From Pseudomonas hefeiensis (GTDB lineage: Bacteria; Pseudomonadota; Gammaproteobacteria; Pseudomonadales; Pseudomonadaceae), in NCBI RefSeq assembly GCF_030687835.1, contig NZ_CP117449.1, positions 1,860,001-1,924,000 of the forward strand: 64,000 nt of DNA. The letters are read 5' to 3'. The translations under genes were made by a program, and so were the position numbers. The notes under the pieces are model-generated. The model searched no databases, was not told where the DNA came from, and was given only the letters and a program-made list of their open reading frames with translations. Below are positions 54,888 to 63,730 of the stretch, in pieces; the stretch's first letter is position 1; every line of letters begins with the position of its first letter.

Positions 54888-54912
54888 TGTGGGAGCGAGC
54901 CTGCTCGCGATA
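54888..54912 (+). repeat. REP arm left of the IS
   Basis: TGTGGGAGCGAGCCTGCTCG plus CGATA. The ~60 bases around it (54850-54912) match 56652-56712 in the array on the far side of the IS. Confidence 0.85.
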
Positions 54913-54951
54913 GCGGCGTTTTTCAAGGTAGTTGTCGCGTACACCGTTTTG

Positions 54952-56001
54952 TTATGCCACTTTTGCAGTCACAGTAAGCTCTCTTTCAGGGTTCAGATAC
55001 ACCGTCCCTACTGGCCTCCAATTGCGTGTTTCTCCTGACCACCGTCCAGGATTTTTCGCTCTAGCTAATCTGTAAACAGTGTCGCGGCGGGCGAGGACTT
55101 CATTGTCCTTACCTTCATGACGCTGGGCCGGGGTGACGAAGCGGATTCTGCTATGGCGATGCACGGTGTTGTACCAGACCATAAAGTCCCGCACCCAGAC
55201 ACGTGCATCATCCAGACTGTCAAACCCGCCCAAGGGCCACTGCGGACAGTATTTCAATGTTCTGAACAACGACTCGGAATAAGGGTTGTCGTTGCTGACG
55301 CGAGGTCGCCCTCGCGAAGGCGTAATGCCCAAATCGTACATCTTGGACAGCAGGGTCACCGACTTCATGGGCGCGCCATTATCCGAGTGGAGCACCAACG
55401 GCTGCTGCCAACATTTTTCCTGAGTCACACTTCGCTGCAGTAATACCGCCGCTTTTTCTCCGCTTTCTGCTTCGTAGACTTCCCAGCCCACGGCTTTGCG
55501 GCTGTAGATGTCCTCGATCAAGTAGAGATAGTAAAACTGCCCACGAATCGGCGTGGGCAGATAGGTAATATCCCAGGACCACACCTGATTGGCCGACGTC
55601 GCGGCATACGTCGTCGGTGCAGCATGATGCTGTGGTCTCTTGGCTCGCGACCGATGTTGCTGTTGGTCCGCAGCCTTGAGCACCCGATAAAACGTGGCTT
55701 CCGAAGCGAGATAGCGCCCTTCATCTGCCAATTGCGGAACGATCTGACTCGGCGGCAGATGAGCATAGGCTTTGCTGTTGCACAGCATCAGGATGCTTTG
55801 GCGCTCCAACTCACTGAGCGCATTACAGGGTATTGGCCTGACCGTTGTCGTACGGCCATCGGCGAGGATTTCGGACGGTAAGCTCCAGCGTTGCAGCGTC
55901 CTGAGCGAAATACCAACTTCCTGACAAGCAGGCGCCCTACGGGCGCCCGCCGTGATGGCTTCGTTGAGCCAGCCCACGAGTAAATACCGTTCTGGCAACA
56001 A
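54952..56001 (-). CDS. IS3-family transposase OrfB (integrase catalytic domain)
   Basis: 349 residues beginning with TTG, five bases downstream of the orfA stop. The DDE integrase core is present: VWSWDITYLPTP (first Asp), LHSDNGAPMKS (second Asp) and NPYSESLFRTLKY (Glu). Upstream lies an HTH_21-like segment. Expression probably needs translational coupling or frameshifting from orfA. The catalytic triad is complete and there is no internal stop, so the element may be active. Confidence 0.9.
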   Translation of the reverse strand: MLPERYLLVGWLNEAITAGARRAPACQEVGISLRTLQRWSLPSEILADGRTTTVRPIPCNALSELERQSILMLCNSKAYAHLPPSQIVPQLADEGRYLASEATFYRVLKAADQQQHRSRAKRPQHHAAPTTYAATSANQVWSWDITYLPTPIRGQFYYLYLIEDIYSRKAVGWEVYEAESGEKAAVLLQRSVTQEKCWQQPLVLHSDNGAPMKSVTLLSKMYDLGITPSRGRPRVSNDNPYSESLFRTLKYCPQWPLGGFDSLDDARVWVRDFMVWYNTVHRHSRIRFVTPAQRHEGKDNEVLARRDTVYRLARAKNPGRWSGETRNWRPVGTVYLNPERELTVTAKVA

Positions 56002-56003
56002 GG

Positions 56004-56510
56004 TCAGTTGTCCCCGTCGTCGCTCCCCCAGTAGGCATTGAGCTTTTTTCGCAGCACCAGCAGGGCTGCGGTTTCAGCGAGAGCGGCATCTTTGCGGCGC
56101 AGTTCACGCTCCAGTTGTTGAATGCGTTTCTTGTCTTCGCGCACTTGCGCGGCATCAACTTTTTTAGCTGTAGGCTGATTGGCGCTGTTGGTGATAAACG
56201 CGTTGCGCCAAGCGGCAATCTGCTCAGGGAAAATGCCCATGCGGCGGCAATATTCACCCAGTTCCAGTTCCGACAGTGCTGATGTTTCGATGATCGCTGT
56301 CAGTTTTGACTCAGCTGACCAGTTCTCTATCGGTTGCTTTTTTTCGGACAATTGAGAGCCTCGGGCAGCAGCCTGTTTGCGCCATTGATAGAGAGAAAAA
56401 TCGCTACAACCCTCGCGGCGCGCGACCTCTTTTGCGGAGAGGCTAAGGGGCGGAAGCATCATTTTCAGTAGTGCGGCTTTACGTTCAGGTGAATAGAAAG
56501 GCATGACCAT
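56004..56510 (-). CDS. IS3-family transposase OrfA (DNA-binding subunit)
   Basis: 168 residues. An HTH-8-type N-terminal domain (SLSAKEVARREGCSDFSLYQWRKQAAARG) and a leucine-zipper-like C-terminal helix (DKKRIQQLERELRRKDAALAET). Typical orfA order before orfB. MVMPFYSPERK shows two possible starts (56510 or 56504). Confidence 0.87.
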   Translation of the reverse strand: MVMPFYSPERKAALLKMMLPPLSLSAKEVARREGCSDFSLYQWRKQAAARGSQLSEKKQPIENWSAESKLTAIIETSALSELELGEYCRRMGIFPEQIAAWRNAFITNSANQPTAKKVDAAQVREDKKRIQQLERELRRKDAALAETAALLVLRKKLNAYWGSDDGDN

Positions 56511-56574
56511 ACTCTTGCCGCCCCCGAAATGCTTTTAGGAATCTGGAGAGGCGACAACTAGCCTGACACCGGGG

Positions 56575-57302
56575 GATAGCGGTGGTACAGCCAGCAAAGA
56601 TATTGGATGTGCCGGCCTCATCGCGAGCAGGCTCGCTCCCACAGTGGATTTGTGGTGAACACAGAATCTGCGAGCATCCGCGATTAAACCTGTGGGAGCC
56701 GAGCCTGCTCGCGATGAAGCCGGCACAGTCAGCATTGATGTCGCCTGATCCACCGCAATCGCGAGCAAGCCCGCTCCCACAATTTATCTGTGATGGACTT
56801 GAGTTCTGGGTCCGCTGCAAATCCCTTGTGGGAGCGAGCCTGCTCGCGATGAGGCCGGCGCAGTCAGCATTGATGTCGCCTGATCCACCGCAATCGCGAG
56901 CAAGCCCGCTCCCACAAATTCATCTGTGATGGATTTGAGTTCTGGGTCCGATGCAAACCCCTTGTGGGAGCGAGCCTGCTCGCGATGAGGCTGGCACAGT
57001 CAGCATTGATGTTGCCTGATCCACCGCTTTCGCGAGCAAGCCCGCTCCCACAAATTAATCTGTGATGGATTTGAGTTCTGGGTCCGCTGCAAATCCCTTG
57101 TGGGAGCGAGCCTGCTCGCGATGAAGTCGGCACAGTCAGCATTGATGTCGCCTGATCCACCGCAATCGCGAGCAAGCCCACTCCCACAATTCATCTGTGA
57201 TGGACTTGAGTTCTGGGTCCGCTGCAAATTTTTTGTGGGAGCGAGCCTGCTCGCGATGAGGCCGGCACATCCAACATCTTTGCTGGCTGTACCACCGCTA
57301 TC
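56575..57302. repeat. Tandem 136-bp REPIN array bounded by 69-bp inverted repeats
   Basis: REP GTGGGAGCGAGCCTGCTCGC-type starts recur at 56692, 56828, 56964, 57100 and 57235 (spacings 136, 136, 136, 135), each unit with an inverted arm and a TGTGATGGA...TTGAGTTCTGGGTCCG spacer. The whole is framed by 56575-56643 and its reverse complement at 57234-57302, 69 bases with one mismatch. No gene is coded in 56561-57341. Confidence 0.9.
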
Positions 57303-57341
57303 GCGAGCAAGCTGCTCCCACAGTGGATCGCATTCCTGCTG

Positions 57342-58241
57342 TCAGCCCTCTGTCAACGCCGTGATGACCAGGTCCACATTGCTTTCCAGCTCCGCCACGG
57401 GATCGGCGGCGTCGGTGCTCAGGACCAGTAACTGACTGCCGCCCTCGGTGATGGCCGCTTTCACGGTATCCGAGGGCTGACGATGATGCAGCACCCGCTT
57501 CACGTCGTTGTCTTTCAACGTGGCGGTCAGCTGCTGGAGGGCTTCGGGTGTCCATTCGGCGTCGGGTCGGGCATCGGTGCTGATTCCGTCCAGATTCAAG
57601 CCACTGATCAAGTAACCGAAATGCTCGCTCAGGCTGACCACGCTCAGGTTGTCGGCACTGGCGAGGCGCTTTTCACTGTCGGCGCTGAGTTTTAGCAGGC
57701 GTTGCTTGAGCGCCGCCAGGTTGGCGTCGATCTTCGGTTTGGCCGTTGGCGCCAGGCGCACCAGGTCGGCGGCGATTACATCAGCCATCCGCCCCAGGTT
57801 ATGGCTGGCCATCCACGGTTGGCTCGCCAGGCCATCGACCGACCCCGATTGCACGGCGATGCCGGGCAGGGCGCCGTCCACCGGGCGGGCAGCATCGACT
57901 TCGACGATGCGGATGTTGCTGCGTCGGGCCATGGGGTACAGCGGATCATCCGGCCACAACGAGCGCAGACCTATGACGGCGTCGGCATCGCGGGCCAGTT
58001 TGCTCAGCGCCGGCGCACCACGGCCGCTGAAGTAGGCATTCTGGCGCGTACCGGGCAGATTGGCCGGGGTGGCGCGCTCCAGGCTGACATCAGTGCCCTT
58101 GAGCAACGCCTCACCCAAGCCGTAGGTGACCGGCAACGAAGCAAGCAGGCGCACCGGTTTGCCTTCGGCGGCGAAAGAAGGGCTGGTTACCAGACCACAC
58201 AGGGCCACGGCCAATGCCAGTTGTCGCAATGAAAAAACCAT
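57342..58241 (-). CDS. Metal ABC transporter substrate-binding protein (second SBP)
   Basis: 299 residues. Signal peptide (ends ...SFAAE). Cluster A-I-like SBP layout, but without the acidic-histidine loop of ZnuA. Typical segments: VRLLASLPVTYGLGEALL, LRSLWPDDPLYP and FGYLISGLNLDGIS. Last gene of the eight-gene coupled operon, directly after the permease (one base gap). Metal ligand identity is not clear; it may bind another metal form or a chelate. Confidence 0.78.
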   Translation of the reverse strand: MVFSLRQLALAVALCGLVTSPSFAAEGKPVRLLASLPVTYGLGEALLKGTDVSLERATPANLPGTRQNAYFSGRGAPALSKLARDADAVIGLRSLWPDDPLYPMARRSNIRIVEVDAARPVDGALPGIAVQSGSVDGLASQPWMASHNLGRMADVIAADLVRLAPTAKPKIDANLAALKQRLLKLSADSEKRLASADNLSVVSLSEHFGYLISGLNLDGISTDARPDAEWTPEALQQLTATLKDNDVKRVLHHRQPSDTVKAAITEGGSQLLVLSTDAADPVAELESNVDLVITALTEG

Positions 58242-59141
58242 TTATCCAAGATTCCCTTTGAGGCTGGGGACAACACCCCGGGCGATGGCGGCCAGGGCGA
58301 ATGCGATGCCGGCCACCAGAATGATCGCGGCACCGGACGGGATCGGCAGGTCGAAGACAATCGGCGCGAGAATCCCGCACAGGGTGCTGACGGTTGCGAT
58401 CAGCACGGAGCACCAGAAAAACCCTTTCAGCGACTGGCTGAGCAGACGCGCTGCTGCTGCCGGAATCACCAGCAAGGCCCCCACCAGAATCGCGCCGATG
58501 ACTTTTACTGCCGCCACGGTGATCAGCGTCACCAACACCACGAACAGGTAATCCAGTGTCTTGACCGCTACCCCGCGCACCGCCGCCAGTTGCGGGTTGA
58601 AACTGGCGAGCATGATGCGGTTGTACAGCGGCAACGCCAAAGCCATCACCAGTGAACCGACCACCGCCAGCACCAGCAGGTCATTGCCATTGACCGTCAG
58701 CACCGAGCCGAACAGCACGTTCTCCAGGATGTGCACGTTGATCTTGCCCGCCAGGATCAGCAACAGGCTGGCGCCCAGGGCCAGGGACACCGAGAGGAAA
58801 ACGCCGATCAGCGTGTCCGGTGCCAGACCGGTGCGGTTGCGCAGGTAATTGAGCAGGATGCCGAACAGCAGGCAATAGCCGAACAGGCTGCCGTAGGGCC
58901 CGGTGTAGGGTTCGCCGAGCAGGATGCCGACCGCCACGCCGGTCAGCGCCGCGTGGCCCACCGCTTCGGAGAAAAACGCGAAGCGCTTGACCACCACCAG
59001 TGTGCCGAGGCCACCCAGGACCGGACCGATCAGCAGCCCGGCCAGCAACGCATTGACCACAAACCCGTAAGCCAGCGCTTCGGGCAGGTAGCCAGACGAC
59101 GCCCAGCCCTGGACCATCAAACGAAAGGCTTCGTAACTCAT
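58242..59141 (-). CDS. Metal ABC transporter permease (ZnuB type)
   Basis: 299 residues with about eight hydrophobic helices. FSEAVGHAALTGVAVGILLGEP and ...AAVKVIGAILVGALLVIPAAAARLL are ABC-3 (zinc/manganese) permease signatures. It overlaps the ATPase gene by one base. Forms the channel for the adjacent ATPase and SBPs. Confidence 0.88.
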   Translation of the reverse strand: MSYEAFRLMVQGWASSGYLPEALAYGFVVNALLAGLLIGPVLGGLGTLVVVKRFAFFSEAVGHAALTGVAVGILLGEPYTGPYGSLFGYCLLFGILLNYLRNRTGLAPDTLIGVFLSVSLALGASLLLILAGKINVHILENVLFGSVLTVNGNDLLVLAVVGSLVMALALPLYNRIMLASFNPQLAAVRGVAVKTLDYLFVVLVTLITVAAVKVIGAILVGALLVIPAAAARLLSQSLKGFFWCSVLIATVSTLCGILAPIVFDLPIPSGAAIILVAGIAFALAAIARGVVPSLKGNLG

Positions 59142-59893
59142 CAGGTGGCGCTCCCGTTCTGGCGTGGGTGAGTGGAAAACAGCGTCAGCAAGCGCTCCGG
59201 CGTCAGGGTCTGGCGCGGCGGGCCATCGAACAGCACGCGGCGGTTCAGGCCGGTGACGCGGTCAGCCAGGCGCCCGACGGCTTCCAGGTCGTGTTCGATC
59301 CACAGCACCGTGATCCCGGCTTGGCGCCAGTCTCGCAGCAGTTGTTCAAACACCTGGATGCCGGCCTCGTCCAGCGCTGACATCGGTTCATCCAGCACCA
59401 GCAGTTGCGGCGCGGGAATCAGCCCCTGGGCCAACAACACCCGCTGGCGCTCGCCGCCGGACAGCGCGCCCATGCGACGCTTGCGTTTGTCCTGCATGCC
59501 GACCCGTTCCAGGGCCTGGCCGATGGCGCCGACGTAATGCTTGCTCAGGCCGAGAAAGGCCGGCCGGCGTTGGCACATCGCTGCCATGAAATCATCCACG
59601 GTCATAGGCAGGCCCCGGTCGAATTCCAGGGCCTGGGGCACATAGCCGATGACACCGGGCTCACCCGGCCATTGCAGGCTCAAGCGTCCCTGGTGGGGCA
59701 TCTGTCCCAGCAAGGTCTTGATCAGCGAACTCTTGCCGCCGCCGTTCGGACCCACCAGTGCATGAATGCTACCGGGCTGCACCTGGAAGGTCACAGCGTC
59801 GAGAATCGTAGTGCGGCCCAGGTTCAGGCTGACGTCGCCGAACTCGATCAAGGGACCGACGTGTTGCAAGGTGAGCGTTTCCTGGACAGTCAT
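59141..59893 (-). CDS. Metal ABC transporter ATP-binding protein (ZnuC type)
   Basis: 250 residues. Walker A GPNGGGKSSLIK, signature LSGGERQRVLLA and Walker B LLVLDEPMSALDEAG with a switch His (IEHDL). The order with adjacent SBP and permease genes makes a full ABC importer. It overlaps the upstream ZnuA-like gene by four bases. Confidence 0.92.
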   Translation of the reverse strand: MTVQETLTLQHVGPLIEFGDVSLNLGRTTILDAVTFQVQPGSIHALVGPNGGGKSSLIKTLLGQMPHQGRLSLQWPGEPGVIGYVPQALEFDRGLPMTVDDFMAAMCQRRPAFLGLSKHYVGAIGQALERVGMQDKRKRRMGALSGGERQRVLLAQGLIPAPQLLVLDEPMSALDEAGIQVFEQLLRDWRQAGITVLWIEHDLEAVGRLADRVTGLNRRVLFDGPPRQTLTPERLLTLFSTHPRQNGSAT

Positions 59894-60825
59894 GCGCCGG
59901 ACTCCTGAATGGCCCGGACCACGGTGTCGAGGTTGCCAGTCATTTCCTTTTCATACTTCTCGGCGCTGTAGTCGCCGTAGGAAATGTGCGAGAGCGGGTA
60001 CAGTTTTACCCCCGACTCCCGCTGGATGGTGTCGACGTAGGTGGAGGGAAAGTCCATCTCCGAGAAGATCACTTTCACGTCCAGTTCGCGCAGTTGGTCG
60101 ATGGTCTTCTTCAACTGGCTAGGGCTCGGCTCGATGCCATGGGCCGGCTCGACCACGGCGGTGACCTCCAGGCCGAATTCGCGCAACAGGTAATCGTAGG
60201 CGGCGTGGACCGTGGCGACCCGCAACTCGGCATTGGGGGCCTGGGTCAGCTTTGCCAGGGCCGCAGCACGCATTTGCCTCAGGCGCTTGCCATAAGCGCG
60301 GGCGTTCTGGGTGTAGACCTTGGCGTTGTCCGGATCAAGCTTGCCCAGTTCCCGGGCGATGTTATTGACCTGGGCAATGGAGGCGCTGATGGACAGGAAA
60401 GTATGCGGGTTCACAACCTTGCCGGCGCCCCGGGCGGCGATCCCGGTGGCGGCCAGCAGCGGTACGTTTTCGTTGGCTTCGATCACGTTCACGTTCGGGG
60501 TTTCGCTGGCGGCGATCATCCGGTCGGCGAAATCGTCATGGCCCACGCCGTTGAGCACGATCACATCGAGACCGCTGATGCGCTTGATGTCCTCGGCACG
60601 AGGTTCGTAGGCGTGGGGGTTGAAACCGGCCGGGATCAGCGGCACCACTTCGGCCTTGTCGCCGACGATGTTGGCCACGTAGCTGTAATAAGGATGCAGG
60701 GTGATGCCGATACGCAGGCGCTTGGCCGCTTCGGCGCTGGCCAGTGGGGTGAACAGGCAGGCGAGCAGGCCGATCAGCAGAAGGCCCAGCAAGGGACGGC
60801 GTTGGAATGCAATAGACATGGGCAA
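59890..60825 (-). CDS. ZnuA-like metal ABC substrate-binding protein
   Basis: 311 residues; Sec signal (ends ...LASAEA). Metal-site residues are visible: His in GITLHPYYSYV, HAYEPRAEDIKRI (His), then VNPHTFLS and HAAYDYLLREFG, and the late FSEMDFPSTYV (Asp/Glu). Fits Zn- or Mn-binding cluster A-I proteins. First transporter gene of the operon. In-frame start 60819 is an alternative. Confidence 0.87.
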   Translation of the reverse strand: MPMSIAFQRRPLLGLLLIGLLACLFTPLASAEAAKRLRIGITLHPYYSYVANIVGDKAEVVPLIPAGFNPHAYEPRAEDIKRISGLDVIVLNGVGHDDFADRMIAASETPNVNVIEANENVPLLAATGIAARGAGKVVNPHTFLSISASIAQVNNIARELGKLDPDNAKVYTQNARAYGKRLRQMRAAALAKLTQAPNAELRVATVHAAYDYLLREFGLEVTAVVEPAHGIEPSPSQLKKTIDQLRELDVKVIFSEMDFPSTYVDTIQRESGVKLYPLSHISYGDYSAEKYEKEMTGNLDTVVRAIQESGA

Positions 60826-60854
60826 ACGGTCTTCTCTCGAATGAGGGCGTGGGG

Positions 60855-61430
60855 TCAGTGCCGATGCTGGCGCGTTACGCCGGCGTCGAACTGCGCGACG
60901 ATCTGTTTCCAGCCGGCGGCGGACAAGGCGGTATCGTCCAGATCGCTGGAGACGGCGACGCTGTTGTCGCGATTGAGCCAGATGTCCGGGGCGGCGTCGG
61001 ATGCTTCGTCGATGCGCATCAGAAATGAACCGGCGACGGATGGATTTGCACTGGCGCCGAAGTAGGCCCGGTTCTCCACTTGCCGCCAGACATGTCCGCC
61101 TCGGCTGACGGAACTGGCGTCCTGAGCGAACGGGGCAAAGCCTTCTTCGGCGAGGATTTGCGGGGTTGGCAGGGACTGCTGTTCTTCGCGTAGCAGACGG
61201 ATCTCATCCAGGGTCACCCGCAGATCGGCATAGATGCCTTGCTCGGCGGCGCTGAGATCGCGGCGGGCGTCGAGCTGATGGGCAGGCACATGGCTGACGT
61301 CCCGGGTTTCACCGTGCCAGGCCACCACCGATCCGGCCATCAGAACGATGATCAGGCACAGCAGCAACACATACAGGGTTTCATGGCCGGCGCCGGCGGG
61401 GCGGATCACTTGGGTGGTGGGATTACTCAT
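60855..61430 (-). CDS. DUF6162-like membrane-anchored, His-tailed protein
   Basis: 191 residues. One helix (ETLYVLLLCLIIVLMAGSVVAW) after a short cytoplasmic start; the periplasmic rest contains FAPFAQDASSVSRGGHVW and ends RQHRH, a His-rich tip suitable for metal handling. Recurs in Pseudomonas zinc-uptake operons (DUF6162). Overlaps the preceding gene by four bases. Role unproven. Confidence 0.75.
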   Translation of the reverse strand: MSNPTTQVIRPAGAGHETLYVLLLCLIIVLMAGSVVAWHGETRDVSHVPAHQLDARRDLSAAEQGIYADLRVTLDEIRLLREEQQSLPTPQILAEEGFAPFAQDASSVSRGGHVWRQVENRAYFGASANPSVAGSFLMRIDEASDAAPDIWLNRDNSVAVSSDLDDTALSAAGWKQIVAQFDAGVTRQHRH

Positions 61431-61753
61431 GGGGCCTCGATATCGGCTTGGTCGATTTCCACCACGTGGCCGGGGCCGGCGTCGAAGAGTACGTAGAACT
61501 CGGCATTGGGTTTCTTGAACGTCAGCGTTGAATCGGCGCCGAGCTTGCCCGGCACCAGGATGGTTTCGTCATAGCCGATCACATCCAGGGTCACCCCGGG
61601 CGCGCCGCTGCCATCGGAAAAACCGCCAGTGCACTGGATCTGCTCGGCATCAATGGCTTTGCATTCACACATCGGGTTGTGGGCCAGGGCGTTGCTGCTG
61701 GCGCCTGCGCAGAGCAGCAGCGCCAGGCTGTTGAGATAGCGGCGGGCAATCAT
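61427..61753 (-). CDS. Secreted 108-residue protein in the metal operon
   Basis: Signal peptide (ends ...SNALA). The mature part has a Cys-containing start (HNPMCECKAIDAEQIQCTGGFSDG) and a beta-rich body (GVTLDVIGYDETILVPGK). No family recognised. Overlaps both neighbours by four bases (ATGA), so it is firmly part of the operon. The Cys/His start may take part in metal delivery. Confidence 0.72.
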   Translation of the reverse strand: MIARRYLNSLALLLCAGASSNALAHNPMCECKAIDAEQIQCTGGFSDGSGAPGVTLDVIGYDETILVPGKLGADSTLTFKKPNAEFYVLFDAGPGHVVEIDQADIEAP

Positions 61754-62289
61754 GGTTGGGTTCCTTGGGTTTTCAGCCAGGCGATGGTGGCCGGCGAGGC
61801 CTGGCTCAGGGGAATGGAAGCCTGGTGCATCGAACCGTCCCAGCCTTCAAGGGTGATCCACAACTCAGCGTCGGGCCGGGTCTTTTGCGGCACCGGCAAC
61901 AAGGTGCCCATGCGATAGGGCGAACCGAAGAAAATCACCCCGGCGGCCCGCAGGCTGCGAGGTTTGCCGATGCGCAGATAAGTAGCCTTGACCTGGCTGA
62001 TGCAGCGTTGGCACAGCGCGGCAGTGAAGTGCTTCATAGGCCCTGCCGGCCCATTGAGGCGTGGCGCTTCGTCGCGAAATTCTGCAAGGCGCAAGCTCCA
62101 GGGGCCGACCTGGACTTCACCGACCTCCCGCTCACCCAGCCCGGCATCGCCGCGGAATAACGCGGCTTCGGAGAAGTACTTGGGCATGAAACCCAGGGGA
62201 ATCAGCAAGAGCAGCACGTTGAGGTGGAAGCGCCATTTGCGCCAGAACACACTCAGGCGCGATGGCGGTGCGGTGGTGGAAGGGGTCAC
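61750..62289 (-). CDS. Uncharacterised membrane-anchored 179-residue protein
   Basis: One N-terminal helix (FHLNVLLLLIPLGFMPKYF) after a positively charged start; the rest is periplasmic with a CQRC motif (AALCQRCISQVKAT) and a C-terminal domain rich in Trp (GWDGSMHQASIPLSQ). Coupled to both neighbours by ATGA overlaps. Function unknown; the Cys pair suggests metal or redox chemistry. Confidence 0.7.
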   Translation of the reverse strand: MTPSTTAPPSRLSVFWRKWRFHLNVLLLLIPLGFMPKYFSEAALFRGDAGLGEREVGEVQVGPWSLRLAEFRDEAPRLNGPAGPMKHFTAALCQRCISQVKATYLRIGKPRSLRAAGVIFFGSPYRMGTLLPVPQKTRPDAELWITLEGWDGSMHQASIPLSQASPATIAWLKTQGTQP

Positions 62290-63500
62290 AGGTTGCCCTC
62301 CGCTGATTCACGGTGGATGGACGGCTGCAATAACGGCGCAGGTTGGGCTTTCCGGGAAGGTTTTTGGCTGCGCTTGAAGGCATTTGCGGTGGCCAGGGCG
62401 GTGCGTTTGGTCCAGATCAGCAGCCCGCTGAGGACCATCATGCTCATGATCAAACCGAAGAAGAACCAGATGAGCTTGATCCAGAGGCCGCCGAAGTCCC
62501 CAGTGTGCAACGGGCGCATGGATTCGGTGACGAACTCCAGCGCTGTGCGGTCCGACAGCAGTCGCGAGGCGGCGACCTCACCGTTATAGGGATTGATGGT
62601 GGCGGTCTGGAACATCAGTGGATACCAACCGCGTCCACCGATTTCCAGATGGCTATAGGCGTTGCCGGGCAGGCTGACGAAGCTCGTTTCCAGGCCAGGG
62701 ATGCGTTGCTGGGCGATTTCAATCGCACGGTCCAGGTTCAGTTGCGGCGGCGCAACCCCTTCGGCTGACAGCGGAACACTTTCACGCGACACCACCGGGA
62801 TGACCGGTGCGCTGGAAATGGAAATCTGGTTGTCCGACAGTAGCGCCTGGATCAGGAACCAAGTGCCGGTAATGGAAATGACCGCGATGAACCAGATCGA
62901 CCAGATACCGCTGAGCCTATGGAAATCCCCCCAGAAAATGCGTGCGCCGTGGCGGATCCGCAGGGTCGGACGGAAAAACCCCTTCCAGAAACGCTTGTAG
63001 ACCACCAGCCCGGTCACCAGGGATGCCAGCAGCGGCAGGCCGAGGAGTGACACCAGGTACCAGCCCCAACTGAAACCGTTGGTGAACGGTACCAGCCACC
63101 AGCCATGCAGGGCACGGGTAAAGCCTCTGAAATTGAACGTCGGCGCCGAGCCCTGGACGATGCCGCTGTAAGGGTTGACGTAGATCTTGTCGGGGCGCCC
63201 GTCGGGGTAGGTCACGCCGACCTCCAGGGCAAAATGCGACTCATCCGGGCGCACGATGCTCTGCACTTGAGTTTGCGGCTGGGCTTGCTTGATGGCGGCG
63301 ACGACCTGATCGTAGCTGAGCAGCGTTGCGTCGTCCGAGGGTTTGCTGGCGCGCATCTCGGGATTGACCAGCCAGACGATTTCCTGGCTGACCACCGCCA
63401 GCGTGCCGGTGACGCAAACGATGAGTACGAAAAACCAGATGGGCAGTGCCAGCCAACTATGAACCAGGAACCAGAGTTTGGAGCGGGATTTCTTCGACAT
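62286..63500 (-). CDS. PepSY-domain membrane protein
   Basis: 404 residues with four membrane helices and two periplasmic PepSY-type regions. First helix in SWLALPIWFFVLIVCVTGT; the W-rich MLFQTATINPYNGEV end segment and HGWWLVPFTNGFSW are typical of PepSY-associated TM proteins of metal/siderophore reductase type. First gene of the eight-gene operon. May reduce or release metal or siderophore; this is inference. Confidence 0.82.
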   Translation of the reverse strand: MSKKSRSKLWFLVHSWLALPIWFFVLIVCVTGTLAVVSQEIVWLVNPEMRASKPSDDATLLSYDQVVAAIKQAQPQTQVQSIVRPDESHFALEVGVTYPDGRPDKIYVNPYSGIVQGSAPTFNFRGFTRALHGWWLVPFTNGFSWGWYLVSLLGLPLLASLVTGLVVYKRFWKGFFRPTLRIRHGARIFWGDFHRLSGIWSIWFIAVISITGTWFLIQALLSDNQISISSAPVIPVVSRESVPLSAEGVAPPQLNLDRAIEIAQQRIPGLETSFVSLPGNAYSHLEIGGRGWYPLMFQTATINPYNGEVAASRLLSDRTALEFVTESMRPLHTGDFGGLWIKLIWFFFGLIMSMMVLSGLLIWTKRTALATANAFKRSQKPSRKAQPAPLLQPSIHRESAEGNL

Positions 63501-63730
63501 GATTTGAACGTCTTGATTCGATGAAAGGTTCGGTATTAGGGGCTTCGTAATCCCCTGAACCCTGAAAAGCCGGCCGTGGCTTTTGCCGACGCGACCTGCT
63601 GCATCTAATTAAGACGAACGAGCAATGGAAATCCCGAAGCGAAAGCTGAAAGAAAATGTTTCGCGTTTGCGAACTGGATGTATTTCCACGTTTATTGGGG
63701 CAACCGGATGGACGGAAAACGCAAAAAACT

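Larger units (their letters stand above)
54929..56560 (-). mobile_element. IS3-family insertion sequence
   Basis: Contains orfA and orfB in the classical IS3 arrangement. The ends have a 10-bp perfect terminal inverted repeat, TAGTTGTCGC (54929-54938), against GCGACAACTA (56551-56560). No clear target-site duplication was seen, so the exact ends carry a few bases of uncertainty. It lies in a REP-rich tract after prpF. Confidence 0.85.

Noticed and set aside
54924..56570. Target-site duplication of the IS3 element
   Set aside because: Flanks CAAGG and GCCTG do not match; no direct repeat was confirmed.
56575..57302. CRISPR-like repeat array
   Set aside because: Units of 136 bp contain self-complementary REP arms and nearly identical spacers; there are no cas genes. 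This is a REPIN array, not CRISPR.
63501..63730. Zur box upstream of the metal operon
   Set aside because: No palindromic GTTATAATATAAC-like sequence was found; regulation may be outside the window or by a different motif.
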